Origin: Cohnella sp. AR92
GTDB taxonomy: Bacteria > Bacillota > Bacilli > Paenibacillales > Paenibacillaceae
NCBI RefSeq assembly: GCF_003990975.1
Contig: NZ_RZJR01000007.1
Span: forward strand, 295,760-359,759
Reading direction: 5' to 3'
Length of the DNA stretch: 64,000 bases
Part shown: one piece after another, positions 43,432 through 51,367 of the stretch
Numbering within the stretch: position 1 is the first letter of the stretch
How the letters are laid out: every line of letters starts with the position of its first letter
The notes under the pieces: model-generated
Seen by the model: only the letters and a program-made list of their open reading frames with translations
Told to the model about the DNA's origin: nothing
The model's database searches: none
Program-made: the position numbers and the translations under genes

Positions 43432-44191
43432 GAGTCGAGGTTACTCATCTGTACCCGCCATGCAGTCGTGTGGGCACTCGCTTGAGTAATTTCTACTCAC
43501 CTAACCTCCTCCTCGCCCCTGTCGGCGCTTCAGTTGAGTCGTTGTTACTCATCTGTACCCGCCATGCAGTCGCGTGGGCACTCACTTGAGTAATTTCTAC
43601 TCACCTAACCTCCTCCTCGCCCCTGTCGGCGCTTCAGTTGAGTCGTTGTTACTCATCTGTACCCGCCATGCAGTCGTGTGGGCACTCACTTGAGTAATTT
43701 CTACTCACCTAACCTCCTCCTCGCCCCTATCGGCGCTCCGGTTGAGTCGTGGTTACTCACCTGTACCCGCCATGCAGTCGTGTGGGCACTCACTTGAGTA
43801 ATTTCTACTCACCTAGCCCCCTCCTCGCTCCTATCGGCGCTTCAGTTGAGTCGTTGTTACTCACCTGTACCCGCCATGCAGTCGTGTGGGCACTCGCTTG
43901 AGTAATTTCTACTCACCTAACCTCCTCCTCGCCCCTGTCGGCGCTTCAGTTGAGTCGTTGTTACTCACCTGTACCCGCCATGCAGTCGTGTGGGCACCCA
44001 CTTGTGTAATGTCTACTCACCTAGCCTCCTCCTCGCCCCTATCGGCGCTTCAGTTGAGTCGTGGTTACTCATCTGTACCCGCCATGCAGCCACGTGGGCA
44101 CCCACTTGTGTAATGTCTACTCACCTTGCCCCCTCCTCGCCCCTATCGGCGCTTCAGTTGAGTCGTTGTTACTCACCTGTACCCGCCATGC
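43432..44191. repeat. 104-bp higher-order tandem repeat, 7.3 copies, each two 52-bp monomers
   Basis: GAGTCG marks exact 104-bp spacing at 43432, 43536, 43640, 43744, 43848, 43952 and 44056, and a partial eighth copy starts at 44160. Inside each unit a related GAGTAATTTCTACTCACCT half begins 52 bp later (for example 43588) and aligns with GAGTCGTTGTTACTCATCT. The TGAGTA/TACTCA pair can form a hairpin. Copies differ at scattered positions. Unit length is not a multiple of three and open frames through it change frame, so it is non-coding. Confidence 0.97.
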
Positions 44192-44202
44192 GTACTCGAA
44201 TC

Positions 44203-44505
44203 CCGCCCATGTGCGCAGTCTGGTTACCTTCTTCCGCCTACCGCCGCGCATTCCCACCTATGTGCGTATTCTGGTTACCTTCTTCCGCCTACCGCCGCGC
44301 ATTCCCACCAATGTGCGTAGCCTGATTGCCTTCTTCCGCCTACTGCCGAGCATTCCCACCTATGTGCGTATTCTGGTTACCTTCTTCCGCCTACCGCCGC
44401 GCATTCCCACCTATGTGCGTATTCTGGTTACCCTCTTCCGCCTCCGCCGGGCATCCCTGCCCATGTGCGCAGTCTGGTTACCTTCTTCCGCCTACCGCTC
44501 TGCAC
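44203..44505. repeat. 51-bp tandem array, six copies
   Basis: ATGTGCG marks copies at 44209, 44260, 44311, 44362 and 44413 (51 bp apart) and 44463 (50 bp). Each contains a variant of CTGGTTACCTTCTTCCGCCT. It directly follows the 104-bp array but has an unrelated sequence. Because 51 is divisible by three it makes a repetitive open frame, with no start or ribosome-binding site to support a protein. Confidence 0.95.
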
Positions 44506-44516
44506 TCCTCAAGAAC

Positions 44517-44567
44517 AAGGAAGAACCCCCACCCTCGCACGAACACGAGAGATGGGGGTTCTTCCTT
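44517..44567 (-). terminator. Terminator of the WG-repeat gene
   Basis: Perfect 15-bp stem AAGGAAGAACCCCCA (44517-44531) / TGGGGGTTCTTCCTT (44553-44567). Confidence 0.85.
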
Positions 44568-44579
44568 TGACACGCTCGA

Positions 44580-45995
44580 TTATGCCGAAGCCTTATCGTC
44601 CTCGACCGGGGCCACGTACTTCCACTTCGCGACGAAATCGCCGCGGGTGTTGATGTAGCCCTCCTCATCGCCGGAGATGACATGCGCGAGGCCGCCGGAG
44701 AAGTCATCCGCAACGTCGAAGCCCGCTTTGATCACGACATCGCCCTTCTTGTTGAAGTAACCGTATTTGCCGTCTTCGCCGAAGGAAGCCAAGCCCTCGC
44801 TGAAGTTGCCGGCATCCGAGTATTCCGTCTGCAGAACGACCGCCCCGGTCTTGTCGAGGTACCGGATCGCGCCCTCTACCTCCACGGCGGCGAGACCGTT
44901 GCTGAACGGGAACGCCTTCGCGTACTCGGCAGGGATCTTGAACACGCCGTTCGGGCTCAGGTAGCCGAAGATTCCCTCGGATTCGTCCACGACCTCGCCC
45001 GGCGTCGTCTCCAGCTTCTGCACCAGAGCGAGGCCTCCCTTGAAGTCCGAGACATTGTGATAGATCGGCTGGATCACCAGCGCTCCCTGCTTGTTGATGT
45101 AGCCGTAGCTTCCGTCCACCTGGACCGCCGCCAAGCCCTCGGAGAAGTAGAAGCCGTCCTCGTACTTGGCCGGGATCACCAGCTTGCCGGTCTTGTCGAT
45201 GTACCCGAAGCTGTCTCCGGAGCGAACGAGAGCAAGCCCCTCCGAGAAATCGTACAGCTCGTCGAATTTCGGCGTCAGCGCGACCGCGCCGGTCCGATCG
45301 ATATAAGAGGAGACGCCATCCTTCACGACCAGGGCAAGACCGTCCGAGAAGTCATAAGCTTCGGAGAACTGAGGCTCGATGGCGAGCTTGCCGCTCTTGT
45401 CGAGATAACCGTAGAGATCCCCTTGCTTGACTAAGGCGAACCCTTCGCTGAAGTCGCTTGCCTCTCCTTTGACGGAGAACAGCGTCTCGCCGTAAGTGTT
45501 GATGAACGAAGTGTAGCCATCCCGGTCGATCGCGTGCAGCTGAGTGTTCCACTCAAAGCTCGAAGAGCCGGCGTTCCAATCCAGCTTGCCGCCGAGAGCT
45601 TCCACGACGAAGCGGGCGGGAACGTAAACGGCGTTCTCGATGAGGACGGGTGCGCCAGACAAGACCGTCTTCACTCCGTTCACCTTGGCCGTCTTCGAGC
45701 CGATCTGCAGGATGATCAGTCTCGGGCCTTGCTTGATCGAGATCGTCTGATTCGTCTCGCTGTATTTAGCCGTCGCCTGGAATGCCGAAGGAATCGCGGT
45801 CAGCGGAAGGAGCGCGACTCCGTTCCGGACGAGGAGAGAGCTTCCGTCGACGACGGATCCGTCCACCGTGAGCGAGATCGGCTTAACGGCTGCGGACGCC
45901 GACGGCGCCGCCCCGAGCAAGAGGGTCTGGAATCCCAGAGCCGCCGCCAGGGCGAGGGCTGCCAAACGAGGAATGGATGTGCGAATGGAGGACAT
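44580..45995 (-). CDS. Secreted WG-repeat protein with stalk domain
   Basis: A 471-residue protein with a signal peptide (about 1-36, cleavage near ASA-AV). An N-terminal copper-amine-oxidase-type stalk domain lies at about 37-150 (PVLIENAVYVPARFVVEALG), followed by about eight WG-type repeats: FSEGFALVKQGDLYGYLDKSG, then FSDGLALV, FSEGLALV, FSEGLAAV, FKGGLALV, FSNGLAAV, FSEGLASF and FSGGLAHV. WG repeats form beta-rich domains of unknown ligand. ATG 45995 has AAAGGTGG at proper spacing, which favours it over GTG 46007. It is probably a cell-surface or secreted binding protein. Confidence 0.9.
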   Translation of the reverse strand: MSSIRTSIPRLAALALAAALGFQTLLLGAAPSASAAVKPISLTVDGSVVDGSSLLVRNGVALLPLTAIPSAFQATAKYSETNQTISIKQGPRLIILQIGSKTAKVNGVKTVLSGAPVLIENAVYVPARFVVEALGGKLDWNAGSSSFEWNTQLHAIDRDGYTSFINTYGETLFSVKGEASDFSEGFALVKQGDLYGYLDKSGKLAIEPQFSEAYDFSDGLALVVKDGVSSYIDRTGAVALTPKFDELYDFSEGLALVRSGDSFGYIDKTGKLVIPAKYEDGFYFSEGLAAVQVDGSYGYINKQGALVIQPIYHNVSDFKGGLALVQKLETTPGEVVDESEGIFGYLSPNGVFKIPAEYAKAFPFSNGLAAVEVEGAIRYLDKTGAVVLQTEYSDAGNFSEGLASFGEDGKYGYFNKKGDVVIKAGFDVADDFSGGLAHVISGDEEGYINTRGDFVAKWKYVAPVEDDKASA

Positions 45996-46053
45996 ATCGG
46001 ATACCACCTTTAATGGATTATAGGGATCGATCGCTTGCGCTTCGCTTCTGGCG

Positions 46054-47079
46054 TTACTTCTTCAGATAGATCTGGTCGAAGGTGCCTCCGTCCGCGAAGT
46101 GGGTCGCTTGCGCTTTATCCCAGCCGCCGAAGTCCTTGATCGTGACCAGATTCAGCTTAGGGAATTGCTTCTCGTAATCCTTCGCGACCTTCTGGTTGAT
46201 CGGACGATAGAAGTTCTTCGCGATAATCCGCTGTCCTTCTTCGGTATAGAGGTAGTCCAGATAAGCCGTCGCGACTTCGCGGGTGTCATGCTTCTGGACG
46301 TTCTTCGTCACGACCGCTACCGTCGGCTCCGCCAGAATGCTGAGCGAAGGAGTCACGATCTCGAACTTGTCTCCGTATTCCTTCTTGGCGAGGTACGCTT
46401 CGTTCTCCCATGCCAGCAGCACGTCGCCGATTCCCTTCTCGACGAACGTTGTCGTCGAACCGCGCGCTCCCGTATCCAGAACCGGAACGTTCTCGTACAG
46501 CTTCTTAACGAATTCCTTCGCTTTGTCCTCGCTGTTCTTGTTCTGCTTCAGAGCATAGGCCCATGCGGCCAGGTAGTTCCAGCGAGCTCCGCCCGAAGTC
46601 TTCGGGTTCGGCGTAATGACCGAGACGTCCGGCTTGATAAGATCGTTCCAGTCCTTGATCTTCTTCGGATTGCCCTTACGCACGAGGAATACGATAGTGG
46701 ACTTATAAGGAGCGCTGTTATTGGCGAGGCGCTTCTGCCAGCCCTTGTCGATCAGCCCCTTCTTCTCGATAGCCGTCACGTCATATTCGAGAGCGAGCGT
46801 AACGACGTCCGCTTGCAGGCCGTCGATGACCGCGCGAGCTTGAGCCCCCGAGCCTCCGTGGGATTGCTTGACGGTAACCGTCTGGCCCGTCTTCTTCTTC
46901 CAGTACTTCGCGAAGGCGGCGTTGTAATCGACGTACAGCTCGCGAGTCGGGTCGTAGGACACGTTCAGCAGGCTTACGCTTTTCTTCTCCTGCTTCTTGG
47001 ACACCGCGGCGAAAGCGCTGGTTGTCGTCATGGCGAAAGCTAGGACAATCAGGATTAACAGGCGAATCGATCTCTTCAT
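46054..47079 (-). CDS. sbp: Sulfate/thiosulfate ABC transporter substrate-binding protein
   Basis: A 341-residue secreted binding protein of the Sbp/CysP family. It has a signal peptide ending near [25 protein letters not shown], the oxyanion-binding loop [31 protein letters not shown] and [25 protein letters not shown]. All are standard sulfate-contact regions. ATG 47079 is preferred to TTG 47100 because GAGGGAG lies between them. No lipobox is evident. Permease and ATPase genes are not adjacent. A divergent paralogue begins 310 bases away, and the leader can fold strongly. Confidence 0.92.
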   Translation of the reverse strand: MKRSIRLLILIVLAFAMTTTSAFAAVSKKQEKKSVSLLNVSYDPTRELYVDYNAAFAKYWKKKTGQTVTVKQSHGGSGAQARAVIDGLQADVVTLALEYDVTAIEKKGLIDKGWQKRLANNSAPYKSTIVFLVRKGNPKKIKDWNDLIKPDVSVITPNPKTSGGARWNYLAAWAYALKQNKNSEDKAKEFVKKLYENVPVLDTGARGSTTTFVEKGIGDVLLAWENEAYLAKKEYGDKFEIVTPSLSILAEPTVAVVTKNVQKHDTREVATAYLDYLYTEEGQRIIAKNFYRPINQKVAKDYEKQFPKLNLVTIKDFGGWDKAQATHFADGGTFDQIYLKK

Positions 47080-47111
47080 ACCGGTGATCTCCCTCTTCAA
47101 TTGAGATTTGG

Positions 47112-47199
47112 GCAGCCGAGGAATGACAAAGAGGCCGCGATCAGAGAAGCCCGGGAGCGGGCTGTGCTAATCGTGGCCTCCGGCGATCCGGTCGGCTGC
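47112..47199 (-). other. Structured 5' leader of the sulfate-binding protein gene
   Basis: Three nested helices: GCAGCCGA/TCGGCTGC (47112-47119 with 47192-47199), GAGGCCGCGAT/ATCGTGGCCTC (47131-47141 with 47170-47180, one A-C mismatch in the leftward RNA) and AGCCC/GGGCT (47148-47152 with 47160-47164). It is placed inside the transcript from the promoter at 47254-47227. It is not the SAM riboswitch and lacks a good T-tract; the role is unassigned. Confidence 0.5.
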
Positions 47200-47226
47200 T
47201 ATGGCATTCGTAACTCGTGTGCCCAT

Positions 47227-47254
47227 CATATATCACATTATTCATACCCGTCAA
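47227..47254 (-). promoter_or_regulatory. SigA-like promoter of sbp
   Basis: Leftward TTGACG (47254-47249), 16 bases, TATATG (47232-47227), giving a leader of roughly 135 bases. Confidence 0.55.
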
Positions 47255-47298
47255 CTATGTTTTAACATTTATTTTACCTTTTATTTTACACTTTCCAA

Positions 47299-47328
47299 TT
47301 GACATCCTCCTCGCCCGATTGCTACAAT
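47299..47328 (+). promoter_or_regulatory. SigA-like promoter of the second binding-protein gene
   Basis: TTGACA (47299-47304), 18 bases, TACAAT (47323-47328), in a very AT-rich stretch. Confidence 0.7.
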
Positions 47329-47389
47329 CTCACCAAATTATAGAAATCCAATCGGATTTAAAAGAATTCATACAAAGGGGAGCTTCCTT

Positions 47390-48508
47390 ATGCTTTATTC
47401 ACCTCTGTCTTACCGCAAGAACCGCACAACAAACCGGCACCCGGGCCGCCGCGCCGCCGCATTCCTTCTTATCGCCCTATCCATCGCCTTGTCCGGCTGC
47501 TCCTCCTCCGCCAACGGAGATAAAGGGGGGAATGCAGCGCCATCCGAAGCGATTCCCTCCTCCGATTACAGCAAGCCCGCCAAGCTGCTGATCGCCTCCA
47601 CGGACGGTACGGACGATCTGTATAAAGATCTGAACGCGGATTTCACTTCCTATTGGAAAGAAAACACCGGACAAGACGTCAGCATCGAGCAGTCGGCCGC
47701 CCCTTCCTCCAAACAGCTCGAGGCCATCAATAACGGCCAGCTTAAAGCCGACCTGGCCGTTCTCGGCGTCGGCACCGATCTCGATGCGATCCAGGCGAAG
47801 GGGCTCATCGGCGAAGGCTGGCAGCAGCGGTACGACTACATCAGTTCGCCGTACTACACGACGGTCGCTTTCGCGGTTCGAAGCGGCAATCCGCTCGGCA
47901 TCAAGGAGTGGGAGGATCTGGCCAAGCCGGGGATCAAGCTCGTGGCGACCGATCCGAAGAGCTATACCGATGCCCGCTGGAGCTATGCCGGCGCATGGGC
48001 GTATGCGCTCAACAAGGACGGAGACGAGGAAGCGGCGAAGAAGCTCGTCCATTCGATTTATGCGAATGCAGCGGAGCTGGACGCCGATCTGGCGGCCTCG
48101 GAAGCGAAGTTCCTGGAGCAGGGAACCGGAGACGTTCTTCTGACGACGGAAGCCGAAGCCCTTCGCCTCGCGAACACGACCGCCCAAGGCAAGATCGAAG
48201 TGATCGTGCCGTCCGTCACCTTGACGGTGGAGCCGGTCGTCTCCACGGTCGACCGCGTCGCCGACGAGCACGGAGTCCGCGAGGCGGCTGCCGGATACGC
48301 CGATTACTTGTTCACGGAGCGGGCGCAGACCATCGCTTCCCGACACTACTACCGTTCCCGCTTCGCCTCCGTCAACGAGCAGTTCGCCAACCTTTTCCCG
48401 GAGAGGACCCTGCTCACCGTAGACGACAACCTGACGGGCTGGGAGGATCTGAACAGCCAGCACTTCGCCGATGGAGGCTTGTTCGAGCAGCTAGCCGGCA
48501 AACAATAG
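47390..48508 (+). CDS. Sbp-like lipoprotein with altered ligand loops
   Basis: A 372-residue lipoprotein (basic N-terminus, lipobox ALSGC near residue 36). It aligns end to end with the divergent sulfate-binding protein: LLIASTDGTDDLYKDLNADF, RWSYAGAWAYALNKDGDEE, GTGDVLLTTEAEA and the final HFADGGLFEQL. However, the three sulfate-contact loops are changed: SHGGSGAQ becomes SAAPSSKQ, TSGGARW becomes SYTDARW, and GARGSTTTF becomes LAASEAKF. It probably binds something other than sulfate, or acts as a sensor. GGGGAG precedes ATG 47390. No transporter genes are adjacent. Confidence 0.88.
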   Translation: MLYSPLSYRKNRTTNRHPGRRAAAFLLIALSIALSGCSSSANGDKGGNAAPSEAIPSSDYSKPAKLLIASTDGTDDLYKDLNADFTSYWKENTGQDVSIEQSAAPSSKQLEAINNGQLKADLAVLGVGTDLDAIQAKGLIGEGWQQRYDYISSPYYTTVAFAVRSGNPLGIKEWEDLAKPGIKLVATDPKSYTDARWSYAGAWAYALNKDGDEEAAKKLVHSIYANAAELDADLAASEAKFLEQGTGDVLLTTEAEALRLANTTAQGKIEVIVPSVTLTVEPVVSTVDRVADEHGVREAAAGYADYLFTERAQTIASRHYYRSRFASVNEQFANLFPERTLLTVDDNLTGWEDLNSQHFADGGLFEQLAGKQ

Positions 48509-48621
48509 GCAATCAATAAGTAATTCAATAAGCAATTCAATAAGCAACTCAATAAGAGATACAATAGGCATTCGAATAGGCCGCCCAATAGGATTTTCAA
48601 TAGGCCATCCAATAGGCTGAC
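48503..48621. repeat. 12-bp degenerate tandem repeat, about ten copies
   Basis: CAATAAG/CAATAGG starts at 48503, 48514, 48526, 48538, 48550, 48562, 48574 (GAATAGG), 48586, 48598 and 48610, with 12-bp spacing after the first 11. The array begins in the last codons of the upstream gene (CAATAG contains its stop). A leucine-rich open frame on the other strand is only a product of the repeat. Confidence 0.93.
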
Positions 48622-48632
48622 TAGTCTATACG

Positions 48633-48726
48633 TGCAATCCCGGCAAACTAGGCAATAAGGCCGAACCCCTTGGCTCGCGCGGATTGCAGGCCATTAGGCC
48701 TATGCGAATCAAGACTTCCGGAGTCT
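48633..48726 (+). other. Potentially structured leader before the SLH gene
   Basis: Perfect 8-bp helix TGCAATCC (48633-48640) / GGATTGCA (48681-48688) enclosing CGGC/GCCG (48641-48644 with 48660-48663). Hairpins AGGCC/GGCCT (48688-48701) and AGACT/AGTCT (48712-48726) follow. It does not fit a riboswitch consensus that I know. The rest of 48622-48877 shows nothing definite. Confidence 0.35.
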
Positions 48727-48877
48727 GCCAGTTTAGGCGTCCCGCCCGTTGTTCACCCCGTTCCAAGTATGATTAGCTTGTATCTGTCGGCTTTTCTCGA
48801 CGCCTTAAGCGCTTTCTTGCCAAGGTTCGAGCAAGGCCATCAGGCGGAATCATGATTGTGAACACGGGAGGATACAC

Positions 48878-50146
48878 ATGCGAAGATGGACGGCGGCAAT
48901 CCTGGTATGGACAGTGATCGGAGGCGGACTATCGGCTTACGGGCTCGTCCCGAATTCGGGAACGGCGGAAGCCGCGCAAGCGACCGTCGCCGCAGCGACG
49001 ACCTTCAAGGATATCCATGGCCATTGGGCCGAGAAGACCATTAACGAGATGATGAAGAAGGGCATTCTGGACGGGTATCCGGACGGGACGTTCCGGCCCG
49101 ACGCTCCGGTGCAGGTCGATCAGTTCATCAAGATGCTGATCGTCTCCGAATCCGATCTTTACAGCAACGGAGAACGCAACTGGAGCCAGAAATTCCTGAG
49201 CTCGCTCAGCACCGAGAACCAGACGATCCTGAAGCAGGACTATCGTTATTTCGACTTCAAATCCAGCACGACCGGTTACTGGGCGAAGCCGTTCATCGAT
49301 GTCGCCAGCGACCTGAACTTCCTGAACAAGAGCCGTTATTCCGATTTCCAGACGGATATGACCCGGCAGAACGTCGCGGAAGTGATCTATTATACGCTCA
49401 AGGAGACCGAGTATCTGGAGGATGAGCAATTCGGGCAGAAGCTCGCCTCCGCCTACGGGGATATCCGCAGCGCTAGCGACCGGGAGCAGAAGTTCATCGG
49501 CGAAGCGCTGGCCAAGGGAATCATCCAAGGCTACCCGAACGGCTACTTCGGAGTCGGCGACGTCGTCACCAGGGCCCAGGCGCTCGTCATTCTGGACCGG
49601 CTAACCCATCCGGCCAACCGGATCGCGGTCCCCGTATCGGCCGACAACCTGGAGCGGGCCGTGCCGACCTCGGGCGGGGGAAGCAAGGTCGTCGTCTTCC
49701 CGGACCAACGGATGTACAAGGCCTACGACATCCTGGCTCAAGCCGGCGCCCTGCGCGGAACGAACCACGACCTGTTCGAGACGACGCTGCGCCTGTTCAA
49801 GGACGGGGACGAGAAGGCCGGCGTGCTGAACCGGGCGGCGAGCGCGAAGGAACCGACGGAAGAGACCACGCTCTGGCTGGACCCGCAGTACAACACGTAC
49901 GGCATTACGATCCGCTTGAGAGAAGGCACGTTCGCTCGCAACCAGGAAGCGGTGCAGCTGTTCGGCAACTACCTGTTCGGCTATAACGCTTCGACGTTCA
50001 ACCAGCTGTTCTCGGACATCTGCACGAAGGTCGCGGCGGGCAAGACGATCGAATCGAGGAAAACGGTGATCGGAGACGACAACGTGGACGTTCAGATCGA
50101 CAACGCGAACAAAACGGTCATTTTCTCCATCGCCAAGAAGAAATAA
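48878..50146 (+). CDS. S-layer homology (SLH) domain protein
   Basis: A 422-residue secreted protein: signal peptide (about 1-33), an SLH motif near 42-90 (FKDIHGHWAEKTINEMMKKG, ILDGYPDGTFRPDAPV), an intermediate segment resembling a degenerate second SLH unit (YWAKPFIDVASDLNFL) and another (FIGEALAKGIIQGYPNGYFG). A C-terminal alpha-beta domain (about 260-422) is unrecognised. SLH domains attach proteins to pyruvylated secondary wall polymers; a pyruvyltransferase-family gene lies at 54413-55498. GGGAGG precedes the ATG. Confidence 0.9.
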   Translation: MRRWTAAILVWTVIGGGLSAYGLVPNSGTAEAAQATVAAATTFKDIHGHWAEKTINEMMKKGILDGYPDGTFRPDAPVQVDQFIKMLIVSESDLYSNGERNWSQKFLSSLSTENQTILKQDYRYFDFKSSTTGYWAKPFIDVASDLNFLNKSRYSDFQTDMTRQNVAEVIYYTLKETEYLEDEQFGQKLASAYGDIRSASDREQKFIGEALAKGIIQGYPNGYFGVGDVVTRAQALVILDRLTHPANRIAVPVSADNLERAVPTSGGGSKVVVFPDQRMYKAYDILAQAGALRGTNHDLFETTLRLFKDGDEKAGVLNRAASAKEPTEETTLWLDPQYNTYGITIRLREGTFARNQEAVQLFGNYLFGYNASTFNQLFSDICTKVAAGKTIESRKTVIGDDNVDVQIDNANKTVIFSIAKKK

Positions 50147-50163
50147 GCAGGCTCGGGAATAGA

Positions 50164-50207
50164 AGAAGGGAAGCGCACGGCGGCCAAGCCGCTTGCGCTT
50201 CCCTTCT
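50164..50207. terminator. Terminator between SLH and dehydrogenase-like genes
   Basis: AGAAGGGAAGCGC (50164-50176) / GCGCTTCCCTTCT (50195-50207) with inner CGGC/GCCG stem, between convergent genes. Confidence 0.82.
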
Positions 50208-50211
50208 GTCG

Positions 50212-51279
50212 TTATTCCGGCAGCGGCAGCAGCACCGAGTGCTGCGTCACCGTATGCAAATCCCGCCACGTGCGGTTGAGCGGATGATCGTGCTGAAGAG
50301 CGGTCATTCCGAGCAGAGGGAAGATCGCCTCCGAGCCGGCTCTTGCGATCGCGGCCGCCTCTTGGCTCACCCGGCTGATCTCCTTCCAGCTCTCCTCCGG
50401 GAGCTCCCGGGACGCCTCGAATTCCGCCCAGGTTGCTTCCACCGTCCGATAGAACGCCTCCGACGCCTCCTCCCGGCGCCGTTCCTGCTCTCCGAGGCAA
50501 TCCTCCAGGGCTTTTAAGCGCGCCGGATTTTTCTCCCGCCAGATCCCGCTCTTCTGCTCCAAGAACAATCGGCACTCCTCCAGAAAATGCCGCGACATTC
50601 CCAAGGAAGCGGACGCGAAGCTCACCTGCGCGAAGGGGAGGAACGGATAGCGGTAGATCGCGTCCTCGAATCGGGGCTCGGACACGATGTCGAACGTCAT
50701 CTCCGCCGGGACGAAGGCATCCGCGACGGAGATCGAATGGCTCGCGGTCGCGCGCAAGCCGAAGGAGTTCCAATCTCGGATGATCTCAACCTGCTCCGGC
50801 CGGAAAGCGAACGAGCGCATCTCGTCCGGCTGTCCCTCCCGCTCGATTAAGCAATTCGCGGTGAAGAAGCTGGCGAAGGTCGAGCCGCTGCAGAACTGCC
50901 AGCGTCCGTTCACCCGGTAGCCTCCTTCGACCGGGATCGCCTTCCCGGTAGGGAGCCCGCTGCCCGCCAGCACCGCTTCGCGTCCGGAGAACAGCGCTCT
51001 CGCTTCTCTCTCGGGAATCGTCGCCGCGAAGAAGCCGCCGCCCGAGCCGATCGTTACTAGCCAGCCCAGGGCTCCGTCCGCCCAGGCCGCTCGCTCGAAC
51101 AGCTTCAGCGCTTCCGGCAGAGGGGTCATTCTTCCGTTATATTCATTCGGGACGAACAGCTTGAACAGTCTCTCATCATAAACTTGCTCTAGCAGCCAAT
51201 CGTCGATCCGACCCGCCGCTTCCATCTTCGGCGAGAGCTCCCGAATCCGTCTTATCGCTTCGTTATCATATAAGAACAT
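50212..51279 (-). CDS. Acyl-CoA dehydrogenase-fold flavin monooxygenase/dehydrogenase
   Basis: A 355-residue protein of the acyl-CoA dehydrogenase superfamily: an N-terminal helical domain, a beta domain (AVLAGSGLPTGKAIPVEGGY, RVNGRWQFCSGSTFASFF) and a C-terminal helical domain ending LQHDHPLNRTWRDLHTVTQH. The His-Pro-Leu-x-Arg-x-x-Arg-Asp-x-His ending is typical of group D monooxygenases (HsaA, DszC, HpaB-like) rather than of fatty acyl-CoA dehydrogenases. The substrate is unknown, and a flavin reductase gene is not adjacent. Confidence 0.82.
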   Translation of the reverse strand: MFLYDNEAIRRIRELSPKMEAAGRIDDWLLEQVYDERLFKLFVPNEYNGRMTPLPEALKLFERAAWADGALGWLVTIGSGGGFFAATIPEREARALFSGREAVLAGSGLPTGKAIPVEGGYRVNGRWQFCSGSTFASFFTANCLIEREGQPDEMRSFAFRPEQVEIIRDWNSFGLRATASHSISVADAFVPAEMTFDIVSEPRFEDAIYRYPFLPFAQVSFASASLGMSRHFLEECRLFLEQKSGIWREKNPARLKALEDCLGEQERRREEASEAFYRTVEATWAEFEASRELPEESWKEISRVSQEAAAIARAGSEAIFPLLGMTALQHDHPLNRTWRDLHTVTQHSVLLPLPE

Positions 51280-51320
51280 TCGCCTCAGCTCCGATCTTGT
51301 CTCGAACCACTATAACACGA

Positions 51321-51357
51321 CAGCGGCGCCGGGAGCCACCGAGCTCCCGCGCCGCTG
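51321..51357 (-). terminator. GC-rich hairpin after mtlD
   Basis: CAGCGGCGC (51321-51329) / GCGCCGCTG (51349-51357) with inner GGGAGC/GCTCCC. No T-tract, so only a probable terminator. Confidence 0.5.
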
Positions 51358-51367
51358 CCGCCTATCG

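Noticed and set aside
43432..44505. CRISPR array
   Set aside because: The repeats are contiguous and variable along their whole length. There are no unique spacers and no cas genes.
43886..44658. Open frames with repeated MCVFWLPSSAYRRAFPP-like units
   Set aside because: They are read through the tandem arrays, lack ribosome-binding sites, and the 104-bp unit does not keep frame.
47080..47390. SAM (S-box) riboswitch for the sulfate-binding genes
   Set aside because: None of the conserved S-box core blocks is present in the leader.
48349..48612. Leucine-rich small membrane protein on the minus strand
   Set aside because: The leucine runs come from the 12-bp repeat, and the remainder is antisense to the Sbp-like lipoprotein gene.
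48622..48877. c-di-GMP (GEMM) riboswitch before the SLH gene
   Set aside because: Only a GGCAAAC fragment resembles it; the GACGCAAAGC block and tetraloop receptor are missing.
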